A stretch of DNA of 64,000 bases from Calliphora vicina (Eukaryota > Arthropoda > Insecta > Diptera > Calliphoridae): positions 1 through 64,000 of the forward strand of contig NW_027052659.1 in assembly GCF_958450345.1 (NCBI RefSeq), read 5' to 3'. Positions 34,701 to 46,959 of the stretch are shown here, piece by piece (position 1 is the first letter of the stretch; the number at the start of each line of letters is the position of its first letter). The translations under genes and the position numbers were made by a program. The notes beneath the pieces were generated by a model, which saw nothing but the letters and a program-made list of their open reading frames with translations, was not told where the DNA came from and did not search any database.

Positions 34701-37700
34701 TCTATAGAAAATCTTGTGTGGAACAATATTTTCTATAGAAAATCTTGTGTGGAACAATATTTTCTATAGAAAATCTTGTGTGGAACAATATTTTCTATAG
34801 AAAATCTTGTGTGGAACAATATTTTTCTATAGAAAATCTTGTGTGGAACAATATTTTCTATAGAAAATCTTGTGTGGAACAATATTTTCTATAGAAAATC
34901 TTGTGTGGAACAATATTTTCTATAGAAAATCTTGTGTGGAACAATATTTTCTATAGAAAATCTTGTGTGGAACAATATTTTCTATAGAAAATCTTGTGTG
35001 GAACAATATTTTCTATAGAAAATCTTGTGTGGAACAATATTTTCTATAGAAAATCTTGTGTGGAACAATATTTTCTATAGAAAATCTTGTGTGGAACAAT
35101 ACTTTCTATAGAAAATCTTGTGTGGAACAATATTTTCTATAGAAAATCTTGTGTGGAACAATATTTGCTATAGAAAATCTTGTGTGGAACAATATTTTCT
35201 ATAGAAAATCTTGTGTGGAACAATACTTTCTATAGAAAATCTTGTGTGGAACAATACTTTCTATAGAAAATCTTGTGTGGAACAATACTTTCTATAGAAA
35301 ATCTTGTGTGGAACAATACTTTCTATAGAAAATCTTGTATGGAACAATACTTTCTATAGAAAATCTTGTGTGGAACAATACTTTCTATAGAAAATCTTGT
35401 GTGGAACAATACTTTCTATAGAAAATCTTGTGTGGAACAATATTTGCTATAGAAAATCTTGTGTGGAACAATACTTTCTATAGAAAATCTTGTGTGGAAC
35501 AATACTTTCTATAGAAAATCTTGTGTGGAACAATACTTTCTATAGAAAATCTTGTGTGGAACAATACTTTCTATAGAAAATCTTGTGTGGAACAATACTT
35601 TCTATAGAAAATCTTGTGTGGAACAATACTTTCTATAGAAAATCTTGTGTGGAACAATACTTTCTATAGAAAATCTTGTGTGGAACAATATTTTCTATAG
35701 AAAATCTTGTGTGGAACAATATTTTCTATAGAAAATCTTGTGTGGAACAATATTTTCTCTAGAAAATCTTGTGTGGAGCAATATTTTCTCTAGAAAATCT
35801 TGTGTGGAACAATATTTTCTCTAGAAAATCTTGTGTGGAACAATATTTTCTCTAGAAAATCTTGTGTGGAACAATATTTTCTCTAGAAAATCCTGTGTGG
35901 AACAATATTTTCTATAGAAAATCTTGTGTGGAACAATATTTTCTATAGAAAATCTTGTGTGGAACAATATTTTCTGTAGAAAATCTTGTGTGGAACAATA
36001 TTTTCTGTAGAAAATCTTGTGTGGAACAATATTTTCTGTAGAAAATCTTGTGTGGAACAATATTTTCTGTAGAAAATCCTGTGTGGAACAATACTTTCTG
36101 TAGAAAATCCTGTGTGGAACAATACTTTCTATAGAAAATTTTGTGTGGAACAATACTTTCTATAGAAAATTTTGTGTGGAACAATATTTTCTATAGAAAA
36201 TCTTGTGTGGAACAATATTTTTACAGAAAATCTTGTGTGGAACAATATTTTCTATAGAAAATCTTGTGTGGAACAATATTTTCTATAGAAAATCTTGTGT
36301 GGAACAATATTTTCTATAGAAAATCTTGTGTGGAACAATATTTTCTATAGAAAATCTTGTGTGGAACAATATTTTCTATAGAAAATCTTGTGTGGAACAA
36401 TATTTTCTATAGAAAATCTTGTGTGGAACAATATTTTCTATAGAAAATCTTGTGTGGAACAATATTTTCTATAGAAAATCTTGTGTGGAACAATATTTTC
36501 TATAGAAAATCTTGTGTGGAACAATATTTTCTATAGAAAATCTTGTGTGGAACAATATTTTCTATAGAAAATCTTGTGTGGAACAATATTTTCTATAGAA
36601 AATCTTGTGTGGAACAATATTTTCTATAGAAAATCTTGTGTGGAACAATATTTTCTATAGAAAATCTTGTGTGGAACAATATTTTCTATAGAAAATCTTG
36701 TGTGGAACAATATTTTCTATAGAAAATCTTGTGTGGAACAATATTTTCTATAGAAAATCTTGTGTGGAACAATATTTTCTATAGAAAATCTTGTGTGGAA
36801 CAATATTTTCTATAGAAAATCTTGTGTGGAACAATATTTTCTATAGAAAATCTTGTGTGGAACAATATTTTCTATAGAAAATCTTGTGTGGAACAATATT
36901 TTCTATAGAAAATCTTGTGTGGAACAATATTTTCTATAGAAAATCTTGTGTGGAACAATACTTTTTATATAAAATCTTGTGTGGAACAATATTTTCTATA
37001 TAAAATCTTGTGTGGAACAATATTTTCTATATAAAATCTTGTGTGGAACAATATTTTCTATAGAAAATCTTGTGTGGAACAATATTTTCTATATAAAATC
37101 TTGTGTGGAACAATATTTTCTATAGAAAATCTTGTGTGGAACAATATTTTCTATATAAAATCTTGTGTGGAACAATATTTTCTATAGAAAATCTTGTGTG
37201 GAACAATATTTTCTATAGAAAATCTTGTGTGGAACAATATTTTCTATAGAAAATCTTGTGTGGAACAATATTTTCTATAGAAAATCTTGTGTGGAACAAT
37301 ATTTTCTATAGAAAATCTTGTGTGGAACAATATTTTCTATAGAAAATCTTGTGTGGAACAATATTTTCTATAGAAAATCTTGTGTGGAACAATATTTTCT
37401 ATAGAAAATCTTGTGTGGAACAATATTTTCTATAGAAAATCTTGTGTGGAACAATATTTTCTATAGAAAATCTTGTGTGGAACAATATTTTCTATAGAAA
37501 ATCTTGTGTGGAACAATATTTTCTATAGAAAATCTTGTGTGGAACAATATTTTCTATAGAAAATCTTGTGTGGAACAATATTTTCTATAGAAAATCTTGT
37601 GTGGAACAATATTTTCTATAGAAAATCTTGTGTGGAACAATATTTTCTATAGAAAATCTTGTGTGGAACAATATTTTCTATAGAAAATCTTGTGTGGAAC

Positions 37701-37925
37701 AATATTTTCTATAGAAAATCTTGTGTGGAACAATATTTTCTATAGAAAATCTTGTGTGGAACAATATTTTCTATAGAAAATCTTGTGTGGAACAATATTT
37801 TCTATAGAAAATCTTGTGTGGAACAATATTTTCTATAGAAAATCTTGTGTGGAACAATATTTTCTATAGAAAATCTTGTGTGGAACAATATTTTCTATAG
37901 AAAATCTTATGTGGAACAATATTTT
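31721..37925 (-). repeat. Satellite, TCCAC subfamily with spacer variants, reverse
   Basis: TCCAC units with local runs of spacer or arm variants: CTCTAG (about 31.79-31.9, 32.56-32.64, 33.77-33.96, 35.76-35.89 kb), AATACTTTTTATAG (32.46-32.53), AATACTTTCTATAG (35.1-35.69), CTGTAG (35.97-36.1), CTATATAAAATC (36.97-37.16). Clustering of each variant indicates local amplification in runs. Confidence 0.95.
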
Positions 37926-40241
37926 CTATAGAAAATCTTGTGTGTAACAATATTTTCTATAGAAAATCGTGTGTGTAACAATATTTTCTATAGAAAATCT
38001 TGTGTGTAACAATATTTTCTATAGAAAATGTTGTGTGTAACAATATTTTCTATAGAAAATGTTGTGTGTAACAATATTTTCTATAGAAAATGTTGTGTGT
38101 AACAATATTTTCTATAGAAAATCTTGTGTGTAACAATATTTTCTATAGAAAATGTTGTGTGTAACAATATTTTCTATAGAAAATCTTGTGTGTAACAATA
38201 TTTTCTATAGAAAATCTTGTGTGTAACAATATTTTCTATAGAAAATCTTGTGTGTAACAATATTTTTTATAGAAAATCTTGTGTGTAACAATATTTTCTA
38301 TAGAAAATCTTGTGTGTAACAATATTTTTTATAGAAAATCTTGTGTGTAACAATATTTTCTATAGAAAATCTTGTGTGTAACAATATTTTCTATAGAAAA
38401 TCTTGTGTGTAACAATATTTTCTATAGAAAATCTTGTGTGTAACAATATTTTCTATAGAAAATCTTGTGTGTAACAATATTTTCTATGGAAAATCTTGTG
38501 TGTAACAATATTTTCTATGGAAAATCTTGTGTGTAACAATATTTTCTATGGAAAATCTTGTGTGTAACAATATTTTCTATAGAAAATCTTGTGTGTAACA
38601 ATATTTTCTATAGAAAATCTTGTGTGTAACAATATTTTCTATAGAAAATCTTGTGTGTAACAATATTTTCTATAGAAAATCTTGTGTGTAACAATATTTT
38701 CTATAGAAAATCTTGTGTGTAACAATATTTTCTATAGAAAATCTTGTGTGTAACAATATTTTCTATAGAAAATCTTGTGTGTAACAATATTTTCTATAGA
38801 AAATCTTGTGCGTAACAATATTTTCTATAGAAAATCTTGTGTGTAACAATATTTTCTATAGAAAATCTTGTGTGTAACAATATTTTCTATAGAAAATCTT
38901 GTGTGTAACAATATTTTCTATAGAAAATCTTGTGTGTAACAATATTTTCTATAGAAAATCTTGTGTGTAACAATATTTTCTATAGAAAATCTTGTGTGTA
39001 ACAATATTTTCTATAGAAAATCTTGTGTGTAACAATATTTTCTATAGAAAATCTTGTGTGTAACAATATTTTCTATAGAAAATCTTGTGTGTAACAATAT
39101 TTTCTATAGAAAATCTTGTGTGTAACAATATTTTCTATAGAAAATCTTGTGTGTAACAATATTTTCTATAGAAAATCTTGTGTGTAACAATATTTTCTAT
39201 AGAAAATCTTGTGTGTAACAATATTTTTTATAGAAAATCTTGTGTGTAACAATATTTTCTATAGAAAATCTTGTGTGTAACAATATTTTCTATAGAAAAT
39301 CTTGTGTGTAACAATATTTTCTATAGAAAATCTTGTGTGTAACAATATTTTCTATAGAAAATCTTGTGTGTAACAATATTTTCTATAGAAAATCTTGTGT
39401 GTAACAATATTTTCTATAGAAAATCTTGTGTGTAACAATATTTTCTATAGAAAATCTTGTGTGTAACAATATTTTCTATAGAAAATCTTGTGTGTAACAA
39501 TATTTTCTATAGAAAATCTTGTGTGTAACAATATTTTCTATAGAAAATCTTGTGTGTAACAATATTTTCTATAGAAAATCTTGTGTGTAACAATATTTTC
39601 TATAGAAAATCTTGTGTGTAACAATATTTTCTATAGAAAATCTTGTGTGTAACAATATTTTCTATAGAAAATCTTGTGTGTAACAATATTTTCTATAGAA
39701 AATCTTGTGTGTAACAATATTTTCTATAGAAAATCTTGTGTGTAACAATATTTTCTATAGAAAATCTTGTGTGTAACAATATTTTCTATAGAAAATCTTG
39801 TGTGTAACAATATTTTCTATAGAAAATCTTGTGTGTAACAATATTTTCTATAGAAAATCTTGTGTGTAACAATATTTTTTATAGAAAATCTTGTGTGTAA
39901 CAATATTTTCTATAGAAAATCTTGTGTGTAACAATATTTTCTATAGAAAATCTCGTGTGTAACAATATTTTCTATAGAAAATCTTGTGTGTAACAATATT
40001 TTCTATAGAAAATCTTGTGTGTAACTATATTTTCTATAGAAAATCTTGTGTGTAACAATATTTTCTATAGAAAATCTTGTGTGTAACAATATTTTCTATA
40101 GAAAATCTTGTGTGTAACAATATTTTCTATAGAAAATCTTGTGTGTAACAATATTTTCTATAGAAAATCTTGTGTGTAACAATATTTTCTATAGAAAATC
40201 TTGTGTGTAACAATATTTTCTATAGAAAATCTTGTGTGTAA
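37926..40241 (-). repeat. Satellite, TACAC subfamily, reverse
   Basis: Units appear on the plus strand as GTGTGTAACAATATTTTC. A cluster of AAAATGTTG variants lies at 38.03-38.15 kb, three consecutive CTATGG units at 38.48-38.56, and scattered TTTTTTATAG. It ends in TGTAA (40237-40241), the target duplication of the Gypsy element. Confidence 0.96.
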
Positions 40242-40448
40242 TGTAGATTTTATATTTATATTATTTTAAAATAAAATACAATATTCTGGTTTTATTTCAA
40301 AATTACAAAATTTTATTGTTTGTTGTAGAATATTGAAAATTATAATGAAAATTATTGAAAACTAATATGATTAATAAAATTAATTAAGAAAATGAAAACT
40401 TAATATTTTTTGATATATAAAAACACAAAGTATTTTTATTCACCTACA
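40242..40448 (-). repeat. 3' LTR of Gypsy element
   Basis: 207 bp, identical by eye to 45011-45217. On the coding (minus) strand it begins TGTAGGTG and ends AAATCTACA. Short for a Gypsy LTR. It directly follows the purine tract. Confidence 0.95.
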
Positions 40449-40462
40449 ACTACTCCCCCTCC
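40449..40462 (-). other. Polypurine tract
   Basis: Minus strand GGAGGGGGAGTAGT immediately before the 3' LTR, the expected position of the plus-strand DNA primer. It overlaps the last codons and the TAG stop of pol. Confidence 0.88.
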
Positions 40463-42015
40463 AAAAAATTTATTCCCAATAAATTAAAAGAAACTCTCTT
40501 TGTTGTTGATTTAGTATTACTGGAATGTATGTTTGAATTAATGTAAGTGTTTTCAGTTAATGCTGGTTTCAATCGATCGATAGGTATAACTACTGACTTG
40601 TTATTTATATCAATTTTGAAATATTTCTTGTTCTTTTCAATTACTCTATAAGGACCCTCATATGGTTGTTGCAAAGATCTCTTATGAATTACACGCACAA
40701 ATACATATTTGCAGTCTTTTAGGTCTTTTGGTACATGAATACCTGTATTTGAATTGTTGTGATGATTTAAATTAGATCTTACGTTTTTGAAATGGGTTTT
40801 TAATTTATATAAAATGTCAGATGCATCAAAATCTCCTGTAGGTGTTAATATTTCTCCAGGTAAACGTAAACTTTGACCATAAACCATTTCTGCAGGAGTA
40901 GCTTGTAGATCTTCTTTAAATACTGAACGAATACCTAGTAAAGCAATCGGAAGCTCGTCATACCAAGTTGCTGATTTACCTTTAGCCATTAATGTTGCTT
41001 TAAGCTGTCTATGAAATCGTTCAACCATGCCATTAGATTGAGGGTGATATGGAGAAGTTGTTATTTTAAAACATCCTAACATTTGTGTTAGTTCTGAAAA
41101 CATTTTAGAGGTAAATTGTCCACCTTGGTCGGTTGTTATTTTCAAAGGAACACCGAACCGAGAAATATAATTTCTTATTATTGTATCAATTATATTAGAT
41201 GTTGTGATGTCTTTTAGTGGGTATGCTTCTGGCCAACGAGAATGTCGGTCAATTATTGTTAATATGTAACGATGTTCCCGGGATATAGGTAAAGGTCCAA
41301 CAATATCTAAATGTATATGTTCGAATCTTCCTTTAGGTATCTCAATTTTGACCACTGGTGATTTAGTGTGTCTAATTATTTTTGATTTTTGACAGTTAAG
41401 ACATTCTTTTGACCAGACGTTAAGTTCCTTTTTCATATTTGGCCAAAAATAGCGTTCTGTTATTAATTTGCGTGTAGCTCTGATACCTGGATGTGAAATA
41501 TTATGTAATTTTTCAAATACAATTTTTCGCAAATTAAATGGAACGTAAGGTCTAGGTGTACTTAATGTACATTCAAACCAAATATCTAAGTTTAGGACTG
41601 GAATTTTTAAGAATTTTAGATTAAGATGTTTGTTTTTATCAGCAAGAAGTTCTAAAAGATCTTTATCTTTCTGTTGTTCATCAAATAAATTTTTAAGATT
41701 AATATCGGAATATTTGTATGCTTCGATTTCAAATGTTCTAGATAAGGTATCAGCTACAACATTAGCTTCACCGCTTATATGTCGAATATCACTTGTAAAT
41801 TGGGAAATATATTCTAAGTGCCTAGTCTGTCTTGGACTTCTTTCGGTTTTTGATTCCAAAGCAAAAACCAAAGGTTTATGATCTGTATACACAACAAATG
41901 ATCTGCCTTCTAACAAATACCTAAAATGTTTAATATTTAAATATATTGCTAACAATTCGCGATCAAATGTACTATATTTAGATTCGGAAGAGGTTAATTT
42001 TTTTAGAGAAAAATG
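40450..42015 (-). pseudogene. pol: Gypsy pol, downstream part: RNase H end and integrase, out of frame
   Basis: Open frame of 521 codons and stop, offset by one base from the upstream pol frame. Counting residues from codon TTG at 41955: RNase H motif TDHKPL (D25) and ADTLSR (D69); integrase zinc domain H151, H155, C185, C188; catalytic triad D217 (HLDIVG), D276 (TTDQGGQ) and E312 (GMVERF); C-terminal GPY module near 434-436. All integrase catalytic residues are present. The frame has no ATG start and is meant to be read through from the upstream part, so it is normally one polyprotein with 41978-43552. The two frames overlap at 41978-42015, around a seven-T run at 41998-42004. Purine tract and LTR follow directly. 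Confidence 0.92.
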
Positions 42016-43552
42016 CTAATGGTTCCGAAATACCATTATAACATTGTTGTAAAACGCCCCCAATGGCCACATTTGAAGCATCTACCGTTAAGGTCAATTT
42101 TGCTTCATTATTGAAATGATTCAATAAAACACGTGATGCAAATGATTCCTTGATACGGTCAAATGAATTGAGGGCTTCCTTAGTCCATTCTAAAATCTTA
42201 CATTTCTTTTTTAATGCATTGGTAATTATAGCATGAATGGGGTTAGTAAATTCGGCTAACTTAGGAATATACTTGTGGTAATAATTTACCATTCCTACAA
42301 ATTTCTGAATTTGTTTAACAGTTTTCGGGTGTTCAAAGTTTCGAATTGCTAATATTTTTTCTTCAGAAGGTTTAATGCCAATATTCGATATATTATGACC
42401 TAGGAAGTCTATATTTGAAACACCAAATGTACATTTGCCTGGTTTAATATTTAACCCATATTCATCTAATCGTTCAAAAACTTTCTCTAAGTGATATAAA
42501 TGTTCCTCATCATTTTCGCTATATATAAGTATATCATCGATATACACAAATACGAAATCGAAACCAGTAAATACTTCGTTGATAAATCTTTGAAACGTTT
42601 GCGCAGAATTTCGTAGGCCAAATGGCATTCGTTGAAACTCAAACATACCGAATGGTGTTGTTATAGCTGTTTTGAATATATCCTCTTCTGCCATTGGAAT
42701 TTGATGATAAGCACGTACTAAATCGATCTTAGAAAATATTTTCTTATTTCTTATATTCATATTTAAATCGTGAATGTGAGGTAAGGGATATCTATCAGGA
42801 ACAGTCACAATGTTCAAACGTCTAAAATCACCGCATGGACGCCAGTCGTTTGGATCTTTTTTTGGGACTAAATGTAAAGCTGATGCTACACTTGAGTTCG
42901 ATGGTCTACATATACCTGCTTTTACAAGATACTCGAATTCTGTTTTTGCTGCCTTGTATTTAACGGGATCCAAACGCCTGGGTTTGGTAAAAGGTAAAGG
43001 ACCGTTTGTTACTAATCTATGAACGGTAGAATGTTTGATTGGTTTCGTATAATCAGGTTCTGCTATTAGTGAAGGATATTTCTTAAGAAGTTGTGTGTAT
43101 TGATTATCTACAGAAAATAACTTTGGAAGAGTCACATTGCAGCAACATGAAAATGTACTAACTGATAAATTAGTAAGTGGATCTATTAGACGTTTATGTT
43201 TAATGTCTATCAAAAGACCATATTTACAAAGAAAATCAGCACCAATAATAGGTTTAGAAATATCTGCAATCAGAAAAATAAAAGGAAATTCGCGGCGAAG
43301 ACCTAAATCTACATTAAGTAATTTCTTTCCAAATGTTGCAATATTTGAGCCATTGGCTGCGCTTAAAATTATATCAGATCTCTTATTATTATTTCTGAAT
43401 TTTGAAGATGGCAAAACAGAAATTTCTGCCCCACTATCAATCAAAAATTTTAAGTTATTATTTTTATCAAAAATAAAAAGGCGACTGGAAGAATAATCAA
43501 CATTTCCACTGTTCGTCGCTGCAACAGTGGATGATTTTAGTTTGTTGAACTT
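41978..43552 (-). pseudogene. pol: Gypsy pol, upstream part: protease, reverse transcriptase and start of RNase H, truncated by frameshift
   Basis: Open frame of 524 codons, lacking an ATG and lying in the −1 frame relative to gag, whose last 16 nt it overlaps. Counting from TTG at 43444: aspartic protease DSGAEISVLP (D3); reverse transcriptase with FSKIDLVRAYHQ (D241), MPFGLRNSAQTFQ (273-285) and the catalytic YIDD (301-304); RNase H first acidic residue in DASNVAIGG (D455). The family normally continues without break through RNase H and integrase. Here the frame runs into a stop eight residues past FFSKK because the A-run (T7 on the plus strand, 41998-42004) is one base off the expected phase. 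No canonical slippery heptamer was seen in the gag-pol overlap. The break may be a real mutation or a homopolymer error in the assembly. Confidence 0.93.
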
Positions 43553-44466
43553 TCATTAGAAAATGAACATGGTTGTTCGCACTTTCTAGCTTGATTACCA
43601 AACTTGTAGTGAAAACGACATAACCAGTTCCTATTTGGTGAACGACCACGAGAGCGTGAAGAACTTCTGCTATATCTTCTATAAAAAGGACGTGAAGCCC
43701 GGGTTCCTATTTCTCTTTTAAGAGAACTAACTTCTAGTGTCAATTTACTTATATTTTCACATAAAGAAGCAGTTAAATTTTGTACGATTTGTTCAATATT
43801 GGAAGATCTAGAAGATTGTCTAACACTACATATTTCTCCGTTGTAAATAACTTCCCACAATCTATCAGCTAATTGAATTAATTCGTTATGATCATTAATA
43901 TTAGATCCAGTTAAAGCAACATTTAGAGACTTTGGAAGTTTACGTAGCCAAAGTTTTGTTAAAACATCTGGGCTAAAATTAGAACCAGCAAGAAGGGCTA
44001 ACGATCTATAATATTCCGATGGTTTTCTATCTCCCATATCACTATCAGAGAGTATTTTGTCTAATTTAGAAGTTTCACTTAGGGAGTGACGTTCAATTAA
44101 CACCTTTTTAAGATTAAGATACCGATCATTTGTAGTTGGATTTTGAATTATGTCTAACACTTTTATTATAACTTCTTGTGGTAAAGCAGTTATAATATAT
44201 TCATATTTGGTTTGGTCTGTAGTAATGCCTTTGGTTGCAAATTGCATTTCGGCGTGAACAAACCATGCATCTGGACAATTGGTCCAGAATTGAGGGAGTT
44301 TAACAGAGGAAGCACATATGTCTAAATCAATTTGGGGTATTCTATCGATCGGATGATTACTAGTCAAATTTGAGTTTAAATTGTTATTTGTAGTTATTGA
44401 ATTAGATTGTGAATGTGTTGAATTTTGTGTATGTGTATTAGTACGTGTTGGAGAGCGAGTGGTCAT
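43537..44466 (-). CDS. gag: Gypsy Gag polyprotein
   Basis: 309 codons from ATG at 44466. A low-complexity Thr/Asn/Ser-rich N-terminus (1-40) is followed by a capsid-like region (about 54-210) with VKLPQFW, AWFVHAEMQF, a LIERHSLSE motif and MGDRKPSEYYR, a pattern common in arthropod Ty3/Gypsy Gag. Residues 258-280 are Arg/Ser-rich and probably bind nucleic acid. A zinc knuckle has C283, H286, C296 and C300, a CHCC order instead of the usual CCHC; CHCC is the order described for the CsRn1-like clade. Gag packages element RNA into particles in the cytoplasm. It is intact; its stop TAA lies 16 nt inside the pol frame. Role is by homology; clade is inference. Confidence 0.92.
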   Translation of the reverse strand: MTTRSPTRTNTHTQNSTHSQSNSITTNNNLNSNLTSNHPIDRIPQIDLDICASSVKLPQFWTNCPDAWFVHAEMQFATKGITTDQTKYEYIITALPQEVIIKVLDIIQNPTTNDRYLNLKKVLIERHSLSETSKLDKILSDSDMGDRKPSEYYRSLALLAGSNFSPDVLTKLWLRKLPKSLNVALTGSNINDHNELIQLADRLWEVIYNGEICSVRQSSRSSNIEQIVQNLTASLCENISKLTLEVSSLKREIGTRASRPFYRRYSRSSSRSRGRSPNRNWLCRFHYKFGNQARKCEQPCSFSNESSTN

Positions 44467-45010
44467 TTTAAGAGGGAAAGTTTACAAATAAAATCGAAAT
44501 TAAAGTTTAAATTAAATTAATTATTCGTTAATTTAGTTATGATAATAATCGTGATTAGATATGTATGTAGATATTTAGTATTTTTTAAAAGTAAACAATA
44601 ATAGGCAAACAATATTAAGAAATATTTGAATATGGAACAAGAAATAAACACTTATACTGACTTCTTTTCTCGGAAATTTAAAACTGATGGTCAACTTATC
44701 TTGAACAAGTTTTATCTTGGTTATAATAATAGTGACTTGCTGTGACTTGAACTGAAACTGATGTGAATCTTCAGATGAATTACTTTATAGTTGATAATAC
44801 AAATTGGATTTGTCGTCTTTGAAATTTATAGATGATAAAGACAGGCGTTGTAGAGATTAGATGATATTTATTTGTTGAGATTAGATGGTATTTATTTTTG
44901 CATTAATTTCAAATTGCAGGTAATTGTTTCGAAAAATTAATATTTTCTTAATTACACGGAATATTATTCGTTTTATTTCTTCACGTGTAAAATGCAGGAT
45001 CGCCAAAATT
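44467..45010 (-). other. Gypsy 5' leader
   Basis: About 544 nt between the 5' LTR and the gag ATG, AT-rich and non-coding. Its first 237 nt (44774-45010) were duplicated together with the LTR at 46516-46752. Confidence 0.85.
44994..45005 (-). other. Primer-binding site
   Basis: Minus strand TGGCGATCCTGC, five nt inside the 5' LTR. TGG at its start pairs with the CCA end of a tRNA. I could not assign the tRNA; it does not look like the tRNA-Trp site (TGGTGACC) reported for several CsRn1-like elements. Confidence 0.7.
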
Positions 45011-45217
45011 TGTAGATTTTATATTTATATTATTTTAAAATAAAATACAATATTCTGGTTTTATTTCAAAATTACAAAATTTTATTGTTTGTTGTAGAAT
45101 ATTGAAAATTATAATGAAAATTATTGAAAACTAATATGATTAATAAAATTAATTAAGAAAATGAAAACTTAATATTTTTTGATATATAAAAACACAAAGT
45201 ATTTTTATTCACCTACA
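45011..45217 (-). repeat. 5' LTR of Gypsy element
   Basis: 207 bp, identical by eye to 40242-40448. It carries the promoter by position, but no clear TATA assignment is made in such AT-rich sequence. Followed by target duplication TGTAA at 45218-45222. Confidence 0.95.
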
Positions 45218-46515
45218 TGTAACAATATTTTCTATAGAAAATCTTGTGTGTAACAATATTTTCTATAGAAAATCTTGTGTGTAACAATATTTTCTATAGA
45301 AAATCTTGTGTGTAACAATATTTTCTATAGAAAATCTTGTGTGTAACAATATTTTCTATAGAAAATCTTGTGTGTAACAATATTTTCTATGGAAAATCTT
45401 GTGTGTAACAATATTTTCTATAGAAAATCTTGTGTGTAACAATATTTTCTATGGAAAATCTTGTGTGTAACAATATTTTCTATAGAAAATCTTGTGTGTA
45501 ACAATATTTTCTATGGAAAATCTTGTGTGTAACAATATTTTCTATAGAAAATCTTGTGTGTAACAATATTTTCTATGGAAAATCTTGTGTGTAACAATAT
45601 TTTCTATAGAAAATCTTGTGTGTAACAATATTTTCTATGGAAAATCTTGTGTGTAACAATATTTTCTATAGAAAATCTTGTGTGTAACAATATTTTCTAT
45701 AGAAAATCTTGTGTGTAACAATATTTTCTATAGAAAATCTTGTGTGTAACAATATTTTCTATAGAAAATCTTGTGTGTAACAAGATTTTCTATAGAAAAT
45801 CTTGTGTGTAACAATATTTTCTATAGAAAATCTTGTGTGTAACAATATTTTCTATAGAAAATCTTGTGTGTAACAATATTTTCTATAGAAAATCTTGTGT
45901 GTAACAATATTTTCTATAGAAAATCTTGTGTGTAACAATATTTTCTATAGAAAATCTTGTGTGTAACAATATTTTCTATAGAAAATCTTGTGTGTAACAA
46001 TATTTTCTATAGAAAATCTTGTGTGTAACAATATTTTCTATAGAAAATCTTGTGTGTAACAATATTTTCTATAGAAAATCTTGTGTGTAACAATATTTTC
46101 TATAGAAAATCTTGTGTGTAACAATATTTTCTATAGAAAATCTTGTGTGTAACAATATTTTCTATAGAAAATCTTGTGTGTAACAATATTTTCTATAGAA
46201 AATCTTGTGTGTAACAATATTTTCTATAGAAAATCTTGTGTGTAACAATATTTTCTATAGAAAATCTTGTGTGTAACAATATTTTCTATAGAAAATCTTG
46301 TGTGTAACAATATTTTCTATAGAAAATCTTGTGTGTAACAATATTTTCTATAGAAAATCTTGTGTGTAACAATATTTTCTATAGAAAATCTTGTGTGTAA
46401 CAATATTTTCTATAGAAAATCTTGTGTGTAACAATATTTTCTATAGAAAATCTTGTGTGTAACAATATTTTCTATAGAAAATCTTGTGTGTAACAATATT
46501 TTCTATAGAAAATAT
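45218..46515 (-). repeat. Satellite, TACAC subfamily, reverse, between Gypsy and its duplicated LTR
   Basis: TACAC units with five CTATGG units alternating with CTATAG units (45.39-45.64 kb, a 62-bp dimer) and one AACAAGATTTTC variant at 45779. All these markers recur 1742 bp downstream. It ends mid-monomer at GAAAATAT, joined to Gypsy leader sequence. Confidence 0.95.
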
Positions 46516-46959
46516 GATGAATTACTTTATAGTTGATAATACAAATTGGATTTGTCGTCTTTGAAATTTATAGATGATAAAGACAGGCGTTGTAGAGATT
46601 AGATGATATTTATTTGTTGAGATTAGATGGTATTTATTTTTGCATTAATTTCAAATTGCAGGTAATTGTTTCGAAAAATTAATATTTTCTTAATTACACG
46701 GAATATTATTCGTTTTATTTCTTCACGTGTAAAATGCAGGATCGCCAAAATTTGTAGATTTTATATTTATATTATTTTAAAATAAAATACAATATTCTGG
46801 TTTTATTTCAAAATTACAAAATTTTATTGTTTGTTGTAGAATATTGAAAATTATAATGAAAATTATTGAAAACTAATATGATTAATAAAATTAATTAAGA
46901 AAATGAAAACTTAATATTTTTTGATATATAAAAACACAAAGTATTTTTATTCACCTACA
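46516..46959 (-). mobile_element. Duplicated Gypsy fragment: 237 nt of leader plus LTR
   Basis: Identical by eye to 44774-45217 (leader 46516-46752, LTR 46753-46959), followed by the same TGTAA and satellite flank. The left edge is cut inside the leader and joins satellite without target duplication, so it is a tandem duplication product and not a solo LTR or an independent insertion. It contains an LTR and a primer-binding site but no genes. Confidence 0.95.

Larger units (their letters stand above)
40242..45217 (-). mobile_element. Ty3/Gypsy LTR retrotransposon
   Basis: A 4976-bp element on the minus strand: LTR, leader, gag, pol (protease, reverse transcriptase, RNase H, integrase), purine tract, LTR. 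Flanked by 5-bp target duplications TGTAA (40237-40241 and 45218-45222). LTRs are 207 bp, begin TGTAG and end CTACA on the plus strand, and look identical, so insertion is recent. No envelope-like ORF follows pol, which ends at the purine tract. One homopolymer length change breaks pol. Gag shape and a CHCC-type knuckle resemble the CsRn1-like branch of Ty3/Gypsy (inference). Confidence 0.96.

Noticed and set aside
41630..41881. Plus-strand ORFs opposite Gypsy pol (also 42810-43022, 43137-43496) and opposite Jockey ORFs (60342-60671, 60915-61175, 61664-61864, 61921-62154), and a minus-strand frame at 62129-62416
   Set aside because: Shadows of the real coding frames, with no domain content of their own. 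The 62129-62416 frame is an alternative frame within ORF1's zinc-knuckle region.
40237..45222. Envelope gene or endogenous retrovirus of the Gypsy/errantivirus type
   Set aside because: pol ends inside the purine tract next to the 3' LTR, leaving no room for a third ORF.
46753..46959. Solo LTR formed by recombination
   Set aside because: 237 nt of internal leader are attached and the left edge lacks a target duplication. The constant 1742-bp offset shows tandem duplication.
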